In this document: positions 33,805 to 46,014 of the stretch, piece after piece | Position numbering within the stretch: position 1 is the stretch's first letter | How the letters are laid out: each line of letters opens with the position of its first letter | From: CAWDVR01 sp044869805 | GTDB taxonomy: Bacteria > Acidobacteriota > Thermoanaerobaculia > Multivoradales > SZUA-115 | Assembly: GCA_044869805.1 (NCBI GenBank) | Contig: JBIOXV010000050.1 | Span: 1-64,000 of the forward strand | Reading direction: 5' to 3' | DNA length: 64,000 nucleotides | Position numbers and translations under genes: made by a program | The notes under the pieces: model-generated | What the model saw: the letters and a program-made list of their open reading frames with translations, nothing else | The model's database searches: none | Told to the model about the DNA's origin: nothing

Positions 33805-34584
33805 CTAGCCCGCGGCGGCGTTTTCGCCGGTCAGCGGCCCTTCCGCCCGGCCATGGATGAACTGCTGCACCCGCGGGTCGGCGAGCCGCTTGAACTCCTC
33901 GGGAGGCGCGATGGCGGCAATCTTGCCCTGGTGCAGCAGGCCCACCCGGTCGGCGATGCGGAAGGCGCTCGTCATGTCGTGCGTGATGGTGACGGTGGTC
34001 GAGTGCAGCCGCTCCCGCACTTCGATGATCACCTCGTCGATCTGCGCCGTGGTGATCGGGTCGAGGCCGGTAGTCGGTTCGTCGAAGAGCAGGATCTGGG
34101 GCTGCAAGGCAATGGCGCGGGCAAAGCCTACGCGCCGGCGCATGCCACCCGAGAGCTGCGACGGCATCTTATCCCCGACCCCCGAGAGGTGGACCAGCGC
34201 CAGGCACTCCTCTACCCGCGCGGCGATCTCGGAGCGCGACATCGTCGAGTGGCGGCGCAGCGCGAAGCCCACGTTCGCCGCCACGTTCATCGAGTCGAAG
34301 AGCGCTCCCTCCTGGAAGGCCATGCCGAAGCGGCGCCGGAAGTCGGTGATCTCGCGGTCGTCGAGCGAGTTGATGTCCACGCCGTCGATCCACACTGCGC
34401 CGTGGTCGGGCTTGAGCAGGCCGATGATGTGCTTCAAGAGCACGCTCTTGCCGCTCCCCGAGCCGCCGATCAGCACCACCGACTCGCCGCGCTCGACGTC
34501 GAGGTCGAGCTCGTCGAGCACCACCTTGGGGCCGAAGGACTTGGAGATCCCTTCGAGACGGACCTGCGGCGTCGCGGTCGGCAT
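33805..34584 (-). CDS. mlaF: MlaF-type lipid transport ATP-binding protein
   Basis: The 259-residue ATPase shows Walker A GGSGSGKSVLLKHIIGLLKP (the SVLLKHI extension is typical of MlaF), the signature LSGGMRRRVGFARAIALQP and Walker B LFDEPTTGLDPITTAQID. It powers the MlaE permease in phospholipid transport across the envelope. Six bases separate it from mlaE upstream and 19 from mlaD downstream. Confidence 0.95.
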   Translation of the reverse strand: MPTATPQVRLEGISKSFGPKVVLDELDLDVERGESVVLIGGSGSGKSVLLKHIIGLLKPDHGAVWIDGVDINSLDDREITDFRRRFGMAFQEGALFDSMNVAANVGFALRRHSTMSRSEIAARVEECLALVHLSGVGDKMPSQLSGGMRRRVGFARAIALQPQILLFDEPTTGLDPITTAQIDEVIIEVRERLHSTTVTITHDMTSAFRIADRVGLLHQGKIAAIAPPEEFKRLADPRVQQFIHGRAEGPLTGENAAAG

Positions 34585-34590
34585 CGGCGC

Positions 34591-35391
34591 TCAGAAGAGG
34601 AGCTTGGTGAGGAAGAAGTCGGACACCAGGATGGCCATCGATGCCAGCACCACCGCGTGGGTGGTCGAGCGGCCCACGCCCTCGGCGCCGCCAGTGGTGA
34701 AAAAGCCCTTCTGGCAGCCGATGACGGCGATCAGCAGCCCGAAGACCGCCGCCTTGATGAGGCCGGAGAAGAGATCGTTCAAATCCATGTAGCGGAACGT
34801 GTTCTCCATGTAGCTGACGGGGTTGGCTCCCATCAGCACCACCGAGATCAGATAGCCGCCCCAGATGCCCACCAGGTCGCCGAGCAGGATCAGCATCGGC
34901 AGCGTGATGGTGGTCGCCCACACCCGCGGCACCATCAGGTAGTGCACCGGGTCGGTGGCCATCACCTCTAGGGCATCGATCTGCTCGGTCACCCGCATGG
35001 TGCCGAGCTCGGCGGCCATGGCCGAGCCGCAGCGGCCGGCGACGATCAGCCCGCCCAGCACGCAGGACAGCTCGCGCACCATCGCCAGGCCGACGATCGA
35101 GCCGACGTAGGCCTCGGCGCCGAAGCGGCGGAGCACGTTGAAGATCTGCAGCGACATCACCATGCCGGTGAAGGTCGAGGTGAGGAGCAGCACCGGGATC
35201 GACTGGATGCCCACCCTCACCATCTGCTTCAGCAGCTCGCGCAGGTCCCAGGGCCGACGCGGGGTCCACGCCAGCACCCGCCAGAGGATGGTGAAGAAAC
35301 GCCCCATCTCCTCGAAGAAGCCCGACGCCAGACGAAAGCCGGAGGCGGGAGACGAGGGTGCGGGGGCCGCGCCGGGAAGCCGATGCGCCAT
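34591..35391 (-). CDS. mlaE: MlaE family lipid transport permease
   Basis: Starting at MAHRLPGAAPAP gives 266 residues. The earlier in-frame extension runs into dnaB and is rejected. The protein has five or so membrane helices and the MlaE stretches FTGMVMSLQIFNVLRRFGAE, IVAGRCGSAMAAELGTMRVT (with EQIDAL) and GCQKGFFTTGGAEGVGR. It forms the inner-membrane core with MlaF. mlaB and mlaC are not present nearby. It starts 28 bases after dnaB ends. Confidence 0.94.
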   Translation of the reverse strand: MAHRLPGAAPAPSSPASGFRLASGFFEEMGRFFTILWRVLAWTPRRPWDLRELLKQMVRVGIQSIPVLLLTSTFTGMVMSLQIFNVLRRFGAEAYVGSIVGLAMVRELSCVLGGLIVAGRCGSAMAAELGTMRVTEQIDALEVMATDPVHYLMVPRVWATTITLPMLILLGDLVGIWGGYLISVVLMGANPVSYMENTFRYMDLNDLFSGLIKAAVFGLLIAVIGCQKGFFTTGGAEGVGRSTTHAVVLASMAILVSDFFLTKLLF

Positions 35392-35419
35392 CAGGGCCGG
35401 GATCTTAGAACGCCGGGGG

Positions 35420-36781
35420 TCAGAAGGGGGTGCCGGGGGGCGGGCCGCCGTGACGCTCACGGTTCTTGAAGCTGGTGGTCTGCCCCAGGAAGACCATGTC
35501 CACGGTGCCGGTTTCACCGTTGCGGTGCTTGGCGATGATCAGCTCGGCCAAGCCCTGGTTCTCCGGGTCGTCTCGGTTGTAGACCTCATCTCGGTAGATG
35601 AAGGCCACCAGGTCGGCGTCCTGCTCGATCGAGCCGCTCTCGCGCAGATCGGCGAGCTGCGGACGGTGGTCGCTGCCCCGGCGCTCGGGCTGGCGCGAGA
35701 GCTGCGAAAGGGCGATCACCGGCACGTCCAGCTCCTTGGCGAGCTGCTTCAAGCCGCGGCTGATCGCCGATACCTCGAGGTTGCGGTTCTCGTACTTGCC
35801 GCCGGCCTGCATGAGCTGCAGGTAGTCGACTACCAGCAGATCGAGCCCCTGCTCGGCCTTGAGCCGCCGCGCCCGCGAGCCGATCTCGAGCAGCGTCGGT
35901 GAGGGCGAGTCGTCGATGGAGAGCGGTGCGTGGGCGATCGAGTGCGCAGTCTTCATCACCTGGCTCCACAGCGCGGCGGGAAGGTTGCCGGCGCGCAGCC
36001 GGCTGAACGCCACATCCGCCTCTGAGCAGAGAATCCGCAGCGCCAGCTCCTGGCGGCTCATCTCCAGCGAGAAGATGCCCACCGGCCGTTTCTCGCGGAT
36101 CGCCACGTGTTGGGCGACGTTCAGCGCGAAGCTGGTCTTGCCCATGCCCGGCCGGCCGGCGATGATGATCAAATTGCCGCGGTTCAGGCCGTGCGTCATG
36201 CGGTCGAAGTCGAGGAAGCCGCTGGGCACCCCGATGATCCCGGTGCCGGGATGCTCCTCGAGCTGTTCGAGGATCTCGTCGACGATCCCCGCGAACGGCG
36301 CGAAGCCGCGCTGGATCGCCTCCTCGCCGAGGCCCAGGATCGCCTGCTCGGCGCGGCCGAGCGCGGCCTGGGCCTCGAGGCCGCCATCCAGGCAGTCGCG
36401 GATGATCTCGCCCGAGGCCTGGATCAGGCGCCGGCGGACCGATCGCTCCTTGACGATCTCGGCATAGGCGTCGATCCGGCCGAGGTCGGGCAGGTCGACG
36501 TCGAGGCCGGCCACGTAAGCCACCCCGCCCACCGCCGTCAGGACGCCCCGCTGCTCGAGCCTGGCCTGCAAGGTCCGCAGGTCGATGGCGGTGCGATCCT
36601 CCTGCAGGTCGAGCATCGCCTGGTAGAGGAGCTGGTGCTTCTCGAAGTAGAAATCGGTGGGCAACAGGCGGCCCGAGACCGCGGGCAGCAGGCGCGGGTC
36701 GAGCAGCACGCCGGCGAGCACCGCGCGCTCGGACTCCTCGCTGTGCGGCAAGCTCTTGGGCTGTGGAAGGGTGTCGAGCAT
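35420..36781 (-). CDS. dnaB: Replicative DNA helicase DnaB
   Basis: DnaB unwinds DNA at the fork as a hexamer. The 453-residue protein has the N-terminal domain (HSEESERAVLAGVLLDP), a linker, and the RecA-like helicase domain with Walker A AGRPGMGKTSFALNVA, Walker B LDLLVVDYLQLM, and the motifs EMSRQELALRI and LSQLSRQPERR. Its ATG lies only 13 bases after the CCA end of tRNA-Leu(TAA), with no ribosome site of note. It is probably co-transcribed from the tRNA promoter at 37227-37255 and released by tRNA processing. Confidence 0.96.
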   Translation of the reverse strand: MLDTLPQPKSLPHSEESERAVLAGVLLDPRLLPAVSGRLLPTDFYFEKHQLLYQAMLDLQEDRTAIDLRTLQARLEQRGVLTAVGGVAYVAGLDVDLPDLGRIDAYAEIVKERSVRRRLIQASGEIIRDCLDGGLEAQAALGRAEQAILGLGEEAIQRGFAPFAGIVDEILEQLEEHPGTGIIGVPSGFLDFDRMTHGLNRGNLIIIAGRPGMGKTSFALNVAQHVAIREKRPVGIFSLEMSRQELALRILCSEADVAFSRLRAGNLPAALWSQVMKTAHSIAHAPLSIDDSPSPTLLEIGSRARRLKAEQGLDLLVVDYLQLMQAGGKYENRNLEVSAISRGLKQLAKELDVPVIALSQLSRQPERRGSDHRPQLADLRESGSIEQDADLVAFIYRDEVYNRDDPENQGLAELIIAKHRNGETGTVDMVFLGQTTSFKNRERHGGPPPGTPF

Positions 36782-36794
36782 GGTGGGCGCCTGG

Positions 36795-36879
36795 TGGTGC
36801 CGGAGGCGGGACTCGAACCCGCACGCCTTGCGGCGGGGGATTTTAAGTCCCCTGCGTCTACCGATTCCGCCACTCCGGC
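36795..36879 (-). tRNA. tRNA-Leu, anticodon TAA
   Basis: Acceptor arms GCCGGAG and CTCCGGC pair, with discriminator A and an encoded CCA at 36797-36795. The anticodon loop CTTAAAA gives TAA, which reads UUA and UUG. A long variable arm marks a class II tRNA. It is the last tRNA of the Gly-Cys-Leu operon. Confidence 0.97.
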
Positions 36880-36950
36880 GAGAGGAGGATCTTAGCGCTT
36901 CCGCGGCGCTCGAGCCGCGGCTGAAAGGCGGTTCTTGGGAAGGTGTTTCT

Positions 36951-37025
36951 TGGAGGCGACGGGCGGATTCGAACCGCCGTATGAGGGTTTTGCAGACCCT
37001 TGCCTTACCACTTGGCTACGTCGCC
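36951..37025 (-). tRNA. tRNA-Cys, anticodon GCA
   Basis: Acceptor arms GGCGACG and CGTCGCC pair, with the U73 discriminator typical of cysteine tRNAs and an encoded CCA. The anticodon loop is CTGCAAA. It is the middle tRNA of the operon. Confidence 0.97.
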
Positions 37026-37105
37026 GAGGCGCCGCGGATGCTAACACAAAGCCCCTCGCGCCGTTCCCGGAGGGAGCGGCGCGAGGGGCTCGGATTATCG
37101 GGTTT

Positions 37106-37180
<75 letters not shown>

Positions 37181-37226
37181 CCACCGAGCATTGCGCACGG
37201 CGCCCCTTGGTCGCAGGGGAGGCGTA

Positions 37227-37255
37227 AGGATAGTCAGGCCATCCGGAGCTGTCAA
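37227..37255 (-). promoter_or_regulatory. Sigma-70 promoter of the tRNA Gly-Cys-Leu operon
   Basis: On the minus strand a perfect TTGACA is followed after 17 bases by TATCCT. Transcription would begin near 37219, about 39 bases before tRNA-Gly. The -35 element contains the stop codon of the upstream propeller gene. Confidence 0.8.
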
Positions 37256-39282
37256 GGCGGCCCCAGGTCCTCCACCTCGTAGCCGATGTCCTCCCACTCG
37301 CCCGCGGAGAACTCCCGCCCGGCGACGACCACCCGCGTGCCGTTCCCCAGGCTGCGGAGGAACTGCTCCAGGACCTTTCTCCCACCGCCGTCAAGGTCGT
37401 CTCGCGAGACGAGTAGGACTAGGTCGCCGCTGACCAGCATCCGCTCGGCCAATTCCTCGTTGAGGATGCCGCCGTCGCCGCGCAGCCGGGCGCGGACCGT
37501 CTTCTCCAGCCCGGACAGCAGGTCCTTCGGGTCGCCGCTCAGATCCTCTGCCCGCAGGGCGAGGGGTCGCCTGGCCCAGAGGCCGATCCACAGGGTCCTC
37601 GCCACGATGGCGCCCGAGGTGGCCCACCACGCGATCGATCGCGGGCCCAGGAGCTCGTCCTCGACGGCGTGGAGAGCTTCCCCCGGATCTGTGGCTACCA
37701 GCCGCAACAGCTTGCGCCCCTTCGGGCCTCGAATCCGCCCCGACGCCGCTCGGGCCTGCTCGATCGCCCGACCGGAACACCGCCATGAGGCGGCGGCAGC
37801 TCGCCGATTGCTCCAGTACCGGTTGAGGAGCAGTCGCCGAATCCAGCCGATCCCGGTGAGGAAGGCTACCGGGAACAAGACCGCCGGCATCTGGCGCCCG
37901 GCCACGGGATAGAGGAACCCTCGCCACAGCGGTGCCACCACCACCAGAGCGAGGCACGCCGCGAGGTAGAAGAGCACGGCGGTGCGGATGGGCGCGGTGA
38001 TGATCCGGCGGCTCCTCAGCACCTCCCGGTTGCCAAATTCGTCTTCGACGGAAGCATGGATCTTGAAGCTCAGGGGCCCGGAGGTCGGCATGCGCGCCGT
38101 GTCCAGAGAGTCGTGGGCGTCCCCCTTCTCCAGCCGATCCTGGAGGGTCGCGGCCGACCGTGCCAGGAGCACCTTGAACCGGCCGCCAGGGCTCTCCCGG
38201 TACGCTGCCTTCCCGTCCCTGGCGTACCAGACCCGCCGGACGCCGACCTCGTTGTTCAGGTTGATCACCCGCCCGAAGAGGTTCAGGCCCTCGACCTGCA
38301 TCCTCATCCCGACATCGGGGTCATGACGAAGCAGGCCGCCCTTCTCGGTCAGCACCCACAGCCGCTCCTTGTAGATGCGCAGGTCGGTCACATTGAGCCT
38401 GGCGTCGTCCGCCGGGAACACCCGTTCGGCTTGGGCGGCCTTGCTCAGCTTGCGCCACACTCCTCTCTGGCTTCCAAGCCACATGACCTCCGCACTGCCC
38501 GCGATCCGGGTGAACCCGCGCGGCGTCGCCAGCGCCGGGAAGAACTTCCACCCCATGCTCCTCGCTCGGACTCCCGTGTCGCTACACAGCCAGACCTCGT
38601 CGAGAGCGGCGGCCATGCACCGCGCGGTCATACCGGCGGCGCCGGCCTCGCTCTCCGCGGAGAGCCGCTCGCCTTCGAGGCGGAAGAGGGGGCCGCCGTT
38701 GTGGCGATCGGAGGTCAGCACCCAGACCTGCTGGCCGATGACCACGACGTCGCTCACGCGACCCGGGCCGGGTGGCAGGGAGCTGGTCTGCAGCGGACCG
38801 ACCGGCCGGCTCAAGCTGGCGAGCGGAACCTTCGCCACTCGCCTCGCCTCGGCGAGCCAGAGATCCGCCTCGACCCGCTTGACCACCGTGAAAGGCGGGC
38901 GCAGGCCGCTGTCGGAACCGGGGGCGAAGGCGGCGACCGGGCGCGGCTTCGGCGGCGAGCTGGAGAGGTCCAGCACGGCGAGCTGCTCGCCGTAGGCGAC
39001 CAGCAGCCCCTCTGGGACCTTCTCGATCTGGCCGACCTGACCCACACCGAACTCGACCGGTCTGAAGTCCTGGCCCTCCTCCTCCCAGCGGAAGAGCTGC
39101 GCGTCCGCCACCGCCCACACCGTCTCCCCCACCAGCTCGAGATCGGTGACCGTCCTCCCCGGCAGGTAGCCGATGAACACCTCGGCTGCCGCCGGCTCGA
39201 CCAGCGCCAGCGAGGCCATCAGGCCGGCGAGCAGCCGGGGCCAGGCCGGCGGTTCGCTGGTCCTCGTCGAGGCGGGAGGCAT
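37252..39282 (-). CDS. Exported propeller-like sensor protein with membrane helices
   Basis: The 676-residue protein starts at MPPASTRTSEPPAWPRLLAG and has a signal-like helix cut near PAAAEV. Residues about 35-400 hold repeated strands such as VGETVWAVADAQLFRWEEEG and LWVLTEKGGLLRHDPD, similar to the propeller sensors of hybrid regulators. Two membrane segments follow (TAVLFYLAACLALVVVAPLW; PAVLFPVAFLTGIGWI). The cytoplasmic end contains LVLLVSRDDLDGGGRKVLEQ and GTRVVVAGREF, which resemble the Walker B and sensor region of NACHT-type ATPases, but no P-loop is present. No kinase domain is found. Its stop coincides with the tRNA promoter, so truncation is possible. Function unknown. Confidence 0.72.
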   Translation of the reverse strand: MPPASTRTSEPPAWPRLLAGLMASLALVEPAAAEVFIGYLPGRTVTDLELVGETVWAVADAQLFRWEEEGQDFRPVEFGVGQVGQIEKVPEGLLVAYGEQLAVLDLSSSPPKPRPVAAFAPGSDSGLRPPFTVVKRVEADLWLAEARRVAKVPLASLSRPVGPLQTSSLPPGPGRVSDVVVIGQQVWVLTSDRHNGGPLFRLEGERLSAESEAGAAGMTARCMAAALDEVWLCSDTGVRARSMGWKFFPALATPRGFTRIAGSAEVMWLGSQRGVWRKLSKAAQAERVFPADDARLNVTDLRIYKERLWVLTEKGGLLRHDPDVGMRMQVEGLNLFGRVINLNNEVGVRRVWYARDGKAAYRESPGGRFKVLLARSAATLQDRLEKGDAHDSLDTARMPTSGPLSFKIHASVEDEFGNREVLRSRRIITAPIRTAVLFYLAACLALVVVAPLWRGFLYPVAGRQMPAVLFPVAFLTGIGWIRRLLLNRYWSNRRAAAASWRCSGRAIEQARAASGRIRGPKGRKLLRLVATDPGEALHAVEDELLGPRSIAWWATSGAIVARTLWIGLWARRPLALRAEDLSGDPKDLLSGLEKTVRARLRGDGGILNEELAERMLVSGDLVLLVSRDDLDGGGRKVLEQFLRSLGNGTRVVVAGREFSAGEWEDIGYEVEDLGPP

Positions 39283-39388
39283 GAGCGGGCTGCTTTGCGT
39301 TCCAGGCGGTCGAAGGGACCTAGGTCGGGAGAGCGAACTCCCGGACCGTGGTCCGGGAGCCTGGGCTCTGGCTGTAGCGACCCGCCGC

Positions 39389-40606
39389 CTACCGCTCGCT
39401 GGCAAGCAGGCTGGAGGCCGAGATCGTGGTCAGGCTCGGGATGTCGATCTGAGGCGCGAGATGAGGGCCATAGGTCACCACCGGCAGCTTCTCGAAAAAC
39501 GCCCAAGTCTCGCCCGGCACCACGGTGAGGTGAGCCGCGTCCACCGGCAGCCTCCAGCGATGGAGCTCCCCGCCGTTCCCGGTGCTCACCTCGATCAGCC
39601 ACCATGCGGTCGCGCCGCTGGCTGCCATCGGTTCCTTGGCGACCAGGAAGACGCGGTCCTTCCAGGCCACGACGCCCACCACGGCGCGGGAGCGCTCGAC
39701 TCGCCGGTAGTACTCGGTGGTGGTGGCGAACATGGCGTCGCTGCGCCAGTTGTTCAGGTCATCGAGGTACGGAACGGCGCGAAAGTCGGCCGGGACCTCG
39801 AACCGCTGGGCGATCTTGATCCCGTTCCGAGGATCGCGTACGACCTTGAGCAGCGAGGCCTCCGCGGCCTCCCACTGGAGGATGAACGCGGCCTGCGAGA
39901 CGGCGGCCATGTGGTCCCTGCTCTCGAGGTAGAACTGCCGCGACGGACCCGGGTAGGCATTCTCGGTGAGCCTGACGATCCGATTGCGTTGATCGCGCAC
40001 CGCGAAGCCCGTCGACCAGTTGTCGAGGTCGCGACGGTCCGTCCCCGGCTGGAGGAAGTCGCCGTAGAAGAGGATGTCCCGGCCGAAGGGAACCCAGTTG
40101 CGGAAGGCGTCGTAGGCCTTGCCAGGTGGCTGGATCGCGCGCGAGAAGTCCACGATCTCCAGGCTCTTGAGCGACGCGTCGAGACGGTGGATCGAGGAGT
40201 CGGTGTAGTCCTCCACCAGGAGGTCCCGGCTTTGCGGCTCCTGCCGGATCGCCGCCGGGTGCCCGATGCCGCTCGCGGCCGGACCCAAGGCCCGGACCGC
40301 TGCGGACGGCGACACCGTGAGCAGCCGAGCCTGGAGGAGGTCCGGGACGAGCAGCACCGGCGTTTCGGAAGGGGACGTCAGTGCGGGCGGCGTGATCCAG
40401 GCGGCGGAGTTGAGCCAGGCGATCTGGCCCGCCTGGAAGGAGCGTCGCTGCGCTCCGTCCTCGGCCGCCGCGAGCGGCAGCGACACGGCCAGCGCCGCGA
40501 GCAACAACAACGAGCGATGTCCGGGGCGGCTGGACGGAATGGATGGGCGCCGAGTGCGGACGGGCGGCTGGGGACTCGGGGCTGGCGTGGCTCCGGTGAT
40601 CGTCAT
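39389..40606 (-). CDS. Secreted propeller-like protein of unknown function
   Basis: The 405-residue protein has a Pro/Arg-rich start and then a hydrophobic signal segment (SLLLLAALAVSLPLAAAED). The mature part shows repeated beta motifs with Asp/Arg turns (DLLVEDYTDSSIHRLDASLK; VVGVVAWKDRVFLVAKEPMA), consistent with a six-bladed propeller, which I infer rather than recognise. Its ATG follows the stop of the small Cys-rich peptide by two bases, so the two are translated together. A link between peptide and propeller protein is likely. Confidence 0.68.
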   Translation of the reverse strand: MTITGATPAPSPQPPVRTRRPSIPSSRPGHRSLLLLAALAVSLPLAAAEDGAQRRSFQAGQIAWLNSAAWITPPALTSPSETPVLLVPDLLQARLLTVSPSAAVRALGPAASGIGHPAAIRQEPQSRDLLVEDYTDSSIHRLDASLKSLEIVDFSRAIQPPGKAYDAFRNWVPFGRDILFYGDFLQPGTDRRDLDNWSTGFAVRDQRNRIVRLTENAYPGPSRQFYLESRDHMAAVSQAAFILQWEAAEASLLKVVRDPRNGIKIAQRFEVPADFRAVPYLDDLNNWRSDAMFATTTEYYRRVERSRAVVGVVAWKDRVFLVAKEPMAASGATAWWLIEVSTGNGGELHRWRLPVDAAHLTVVPGETWAFFEKLPVVTYGPHLAPQIDIPSLTTISASSLLASER

Positions 40607-40608
40607 GA

Positions 40609-40860
40609 TCAGGTGTGCTCCATGGTCACCGGCCGCCCTGCGATGCCGCAGTCTCCGGGCCCGCCCTTGCAGCAGAACTGTCCCCCTGAGCCCCCGGCCT
40701 CGTTACAAGCAGGCACCACGGAATCGAGCCCTCCAGGCTCAGCTGTCACCGGAACAGAGAATACGGGTTTCTCTTCTACGAGTCCAGCCATCCCCGCCAC
40801 CGCGAGCAGCAGGACCAGGACGAAGCGGGACACCGCCGACGGTCCCCCCGATTCACGCAT
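40609..40860 (-). CDS. Small secreted Cys-rich peptide
   Basis: This 83-residue product starts at an ATG with an excellent AAGGAGG site 9 bases upstream and a near-consensus promoter. It has a signal peptide (RFVLVLLLAVAGMAGLVEE) and a mature part of roughly 55 residues ending with four cysteines in a Gly-rich context (CNEAGGSGGQFCCKGGPGDC). The arrangement recalls the small NVEALA-type peptides encoded beside six-bladed propeller proteins in Bacteroides, but the sequence itself does not match. Its strong expression signals contrast with its small size. Function unknown. Confidence 0.72.
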   Translation of the reverse strand: MRESGGPSAVSRFVLVLLLAVAGMAGLVEEKPVFSVPVTAEPGGLDSVVPACNEAGGSGGQFCCKGGPGDCGIAGRPVTMEHT

Positions 40861-40869
40861 CAGCTTTAT

Positions 40870-40876
40870 CCTCCTT
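40870..40876 (-). promoter_or_regulatory. Ribosome binding site of the small Cys-rich peptide
   Basis: AAGGAGG on the minus strand lies 9 bases before the ATG at 40860. It selects this ATG over an upstream in-frame ATG at 40893. Confidence 0.8.
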
Positions 40877-40908
40877 GGACGGCAAAGAATCACTACAACA
40901 TTCGCGGA

Positions 40909-40937
40909 AGTATATCGCAGTGCATGGCTCCTGACAA
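40909..40937 (-). promoter_or_regulatory. Sigma-70 promoter of the Cys-rich peptide operon
   Basis: TTGTCA is followed after 17 bases by TATACT on the minus strand. The predicted start lies near 40901, giving a leader of about 40 bases. The surrounding 150 bases are visibly richer in A and T than the rest of the window. Confidence 0.75.
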
Positions 40938-41181
40938 TCTCCAGACACTAAACGCGGAAGACTGTTCATCACCAGGCATCTTAGCCGCGGAGCTTTTGGT
41001 CAAGCGATTGAGATGCGGACAATTAGCACCCACCCCCACCGGCTGTCAAGACTTCCCTCCAGCTCAGTGCCTCTGGAGGGGAGATGCGCGGCCACCCGGG
41101 ATGCGTGACATCGGCAGGCCGTAGTGCCCGGAGGCTGCTGCAGCCACCGCACGACGCCGGCGGAGCTCGCAGGCAGTCCCA
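40938..41181. other. Intergenic region without a gene
   Basis: About 240 bases separate the peptide promoter from the end of the response regulator gene. The left part is A/T-rich for this genome. A terminator-like hairpin sits at 41055-41080. I see no further coding potential. Confidence 0.6.
41055..41080 (-). terminator. Hairpin downstream of the response regulator operon
   Basis: An 8-bp perfect stem (CCCTCCAG with CTGGAGGG, 10-base loop) lies about 100 bases after the response regulator stop. It could end the signalling operon. No clear T tract is present. Confidence 0.45.
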
Positions 41182-41823
41182 TCACCCCAGCAAGCCCTTG
41201 CGCGCCGCGTAGCGCACCAGCTCCGCGGCGTTGTGGACGCCGAGCTTCTCCATCAGTCGAGTGCGATGGTTCTCCGCCGTCTTTACGCTGGTCGCCAGTG
41301 CCTTGGCGATCTCCTTGGTGGTACGGCCCTCGGCCACCAGGTGGAAGACCTCGCGCTCGCGCGGCGTGAGCGACAGGTACGGATCGGCGGCACGCTCCGG
41401 GTGGCGCGAGTGCTCGGCGAGGGCGCGGGCGGCCTGCGGGCCGAAGTAGCCTTGACCGGCGGCCAGGGCCCGAACCGCGGCGAGCAGCTCCGAGGCTGCA
41501 GCATCCTTGACTAGGTAGCCTGAGGCGCCGGCCTGCACCACCGGCACCACGTACTCCTCTTCGCCGTGCACGGTCAGCACCAGGATGCGGGTCGCCGGCA
41601 GCTCGGCGTGGATGCGCCGCGCCGCTTCGAGACCTCCCAGCCTGGGCATCGAGAGGTCGAGCACGGCCACGTCCGGGCAAGTGGCGAAGGCGAGCTCTAC
41701 CGCCTCGACGCCGTCCGCCGCCTGCGCCACCACCTCGCAATGGCCGCTCGCCGCGAGCACGCTGACCAGGCCCTCGCGCACGATGCGATGGTCGTCCGCC
41801 AGCAGCACGCGGATCGGGGGCAT
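41182..41823 (-). CDS. NarL/LuxR-family response regulator
   Basis: The 213-residue protein has a receiver domain with the acidic pair in VLLADDHRIV, the phospho-acceptor in VAVLDLSMPRLGG and the conserved Lys in GYLVKDAAASEL. A LuxR-type helix-turn-helix follows at about residues 148-205 (LTPREREVFHLVAEGRTTKE, ENHRTRLMEKLGVHNAAELV). It is the output of the adjacent histidine kinase; its ATG overlaps the kinase stop (TGATG). Target genes are not evident. Confidence 0.94.
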   Translation of the reverse strand: MPPIRVLLADDHRIVREGLVSVLAASGHCEVVAQAADGVEAVELAFATCPDVAVLDLSMPRLGGLEAARRIHAELPATRILVLTVHGEEEYVVPVVQAGASGYLVKDAAASELLAAVRALAAGQGYFGPQAARALAEHSRHPERAADPYLSLTPREREVFHLVAEGRTTKEIAKALATSVKTAENHRTRLMEKLGVHNAAELVRYAARKGLLG

Positions 41824-42618
41824 CAAGGCTCTCCGGCGGCGAGCGGCAGCTCCGCCTCCAGGGTGACCCCGGCTCCGGGCGCGGAGAGGACCCGCAGGCG
41901 GCCGTGGAAGAGGGTGACGCGATCGTGCAAGCTGGTGAGGCCGAAGCCGCTCGTGGCAGCCTCCCCGGCCGGATCGAAGCCCCTTCCCTGGTCCTGGACG
42001 AACAGTGAGAGCCGGCCGTCGCCGGCCAACGCGCGGACCTGGGCGCCGTGGGCCCCCGAGTGCTTGATAGCGTTGTTCAGGCCTTCCTGCACGATGCGGT
42101 AAGCGAGGGTTTCGACGTCCGCCGGCGGGCGTGGGTCGAGCCCGGAATGTTGGAGCCGCACCTCGAAGCCGGTCCACTCGCCGAGGCTGCGCGCCAGCCA
42201 CTCCAGCGCCGCCGCGAGCCCGAGGTCGTCGAGCACCCGCGGCCGCAGCAGGTGCGAGAGGCGGCGCGTCTTGTCCAGGGCGTCGGCGGCCAGGGCGATC
42301 GCCAGATCGAGCCCCGAGCCCAGGCGCACGCCGGGCCCAGCGGCCGCGGACGGCGGCTCAGCTTCCGGCAGCGCGGCGCGCAGCAGGTCGAGCCGGATCT
42401 TGAGCGCGGTCAGGGTCTGGCCGAGGTCGTCGTGGAGATCGCGGGCCAAGCGCCGGCGCTCCTCCTCCTGCACCCGCCACACCGCCTTGGCCAGGCCGCG
42501 GAAGCGGCGCTCGCTTGCCGCGAGCTGCGCGAAGAGCTGCTCGTGCTCGGAGCGCAGGGCCGCTAGGTGCTCGAGGAGCTGGGTGCCGGTAGCTTCCGCG
42601 AGGGGCGGTCCGCCCCCA

Positions 42619-42629
<11 letters not shown>
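41823..42629 (-). CDS. Cytoplasmic histidine kinase, HisKA_3 type
   Basis: Starting at TTG 42629 (GGGGAG about 6 bases upstream) gives 268 residues. A short N-terminal coiled coil leads to the dimerisation and phospho-acceptor helix EEERRRLARDLHDDLGQTL, followed by an ATP-binding domain with YRIVQEGLNNAIKHSGA and VQDQGRGFDP and SGFGLTSLHDRV. There is no membrane helix or sensor domain, so the signal must come from a partner. The gene overlaps the end of the Ser/Thr kinase gene by 11 bases, and the response regulator follows with a one-base overlap. Confidence 0.92.
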
Positions 42630-46010
<3,381 letters not shown>

Positions 46011-46014
<4 letters not shown>

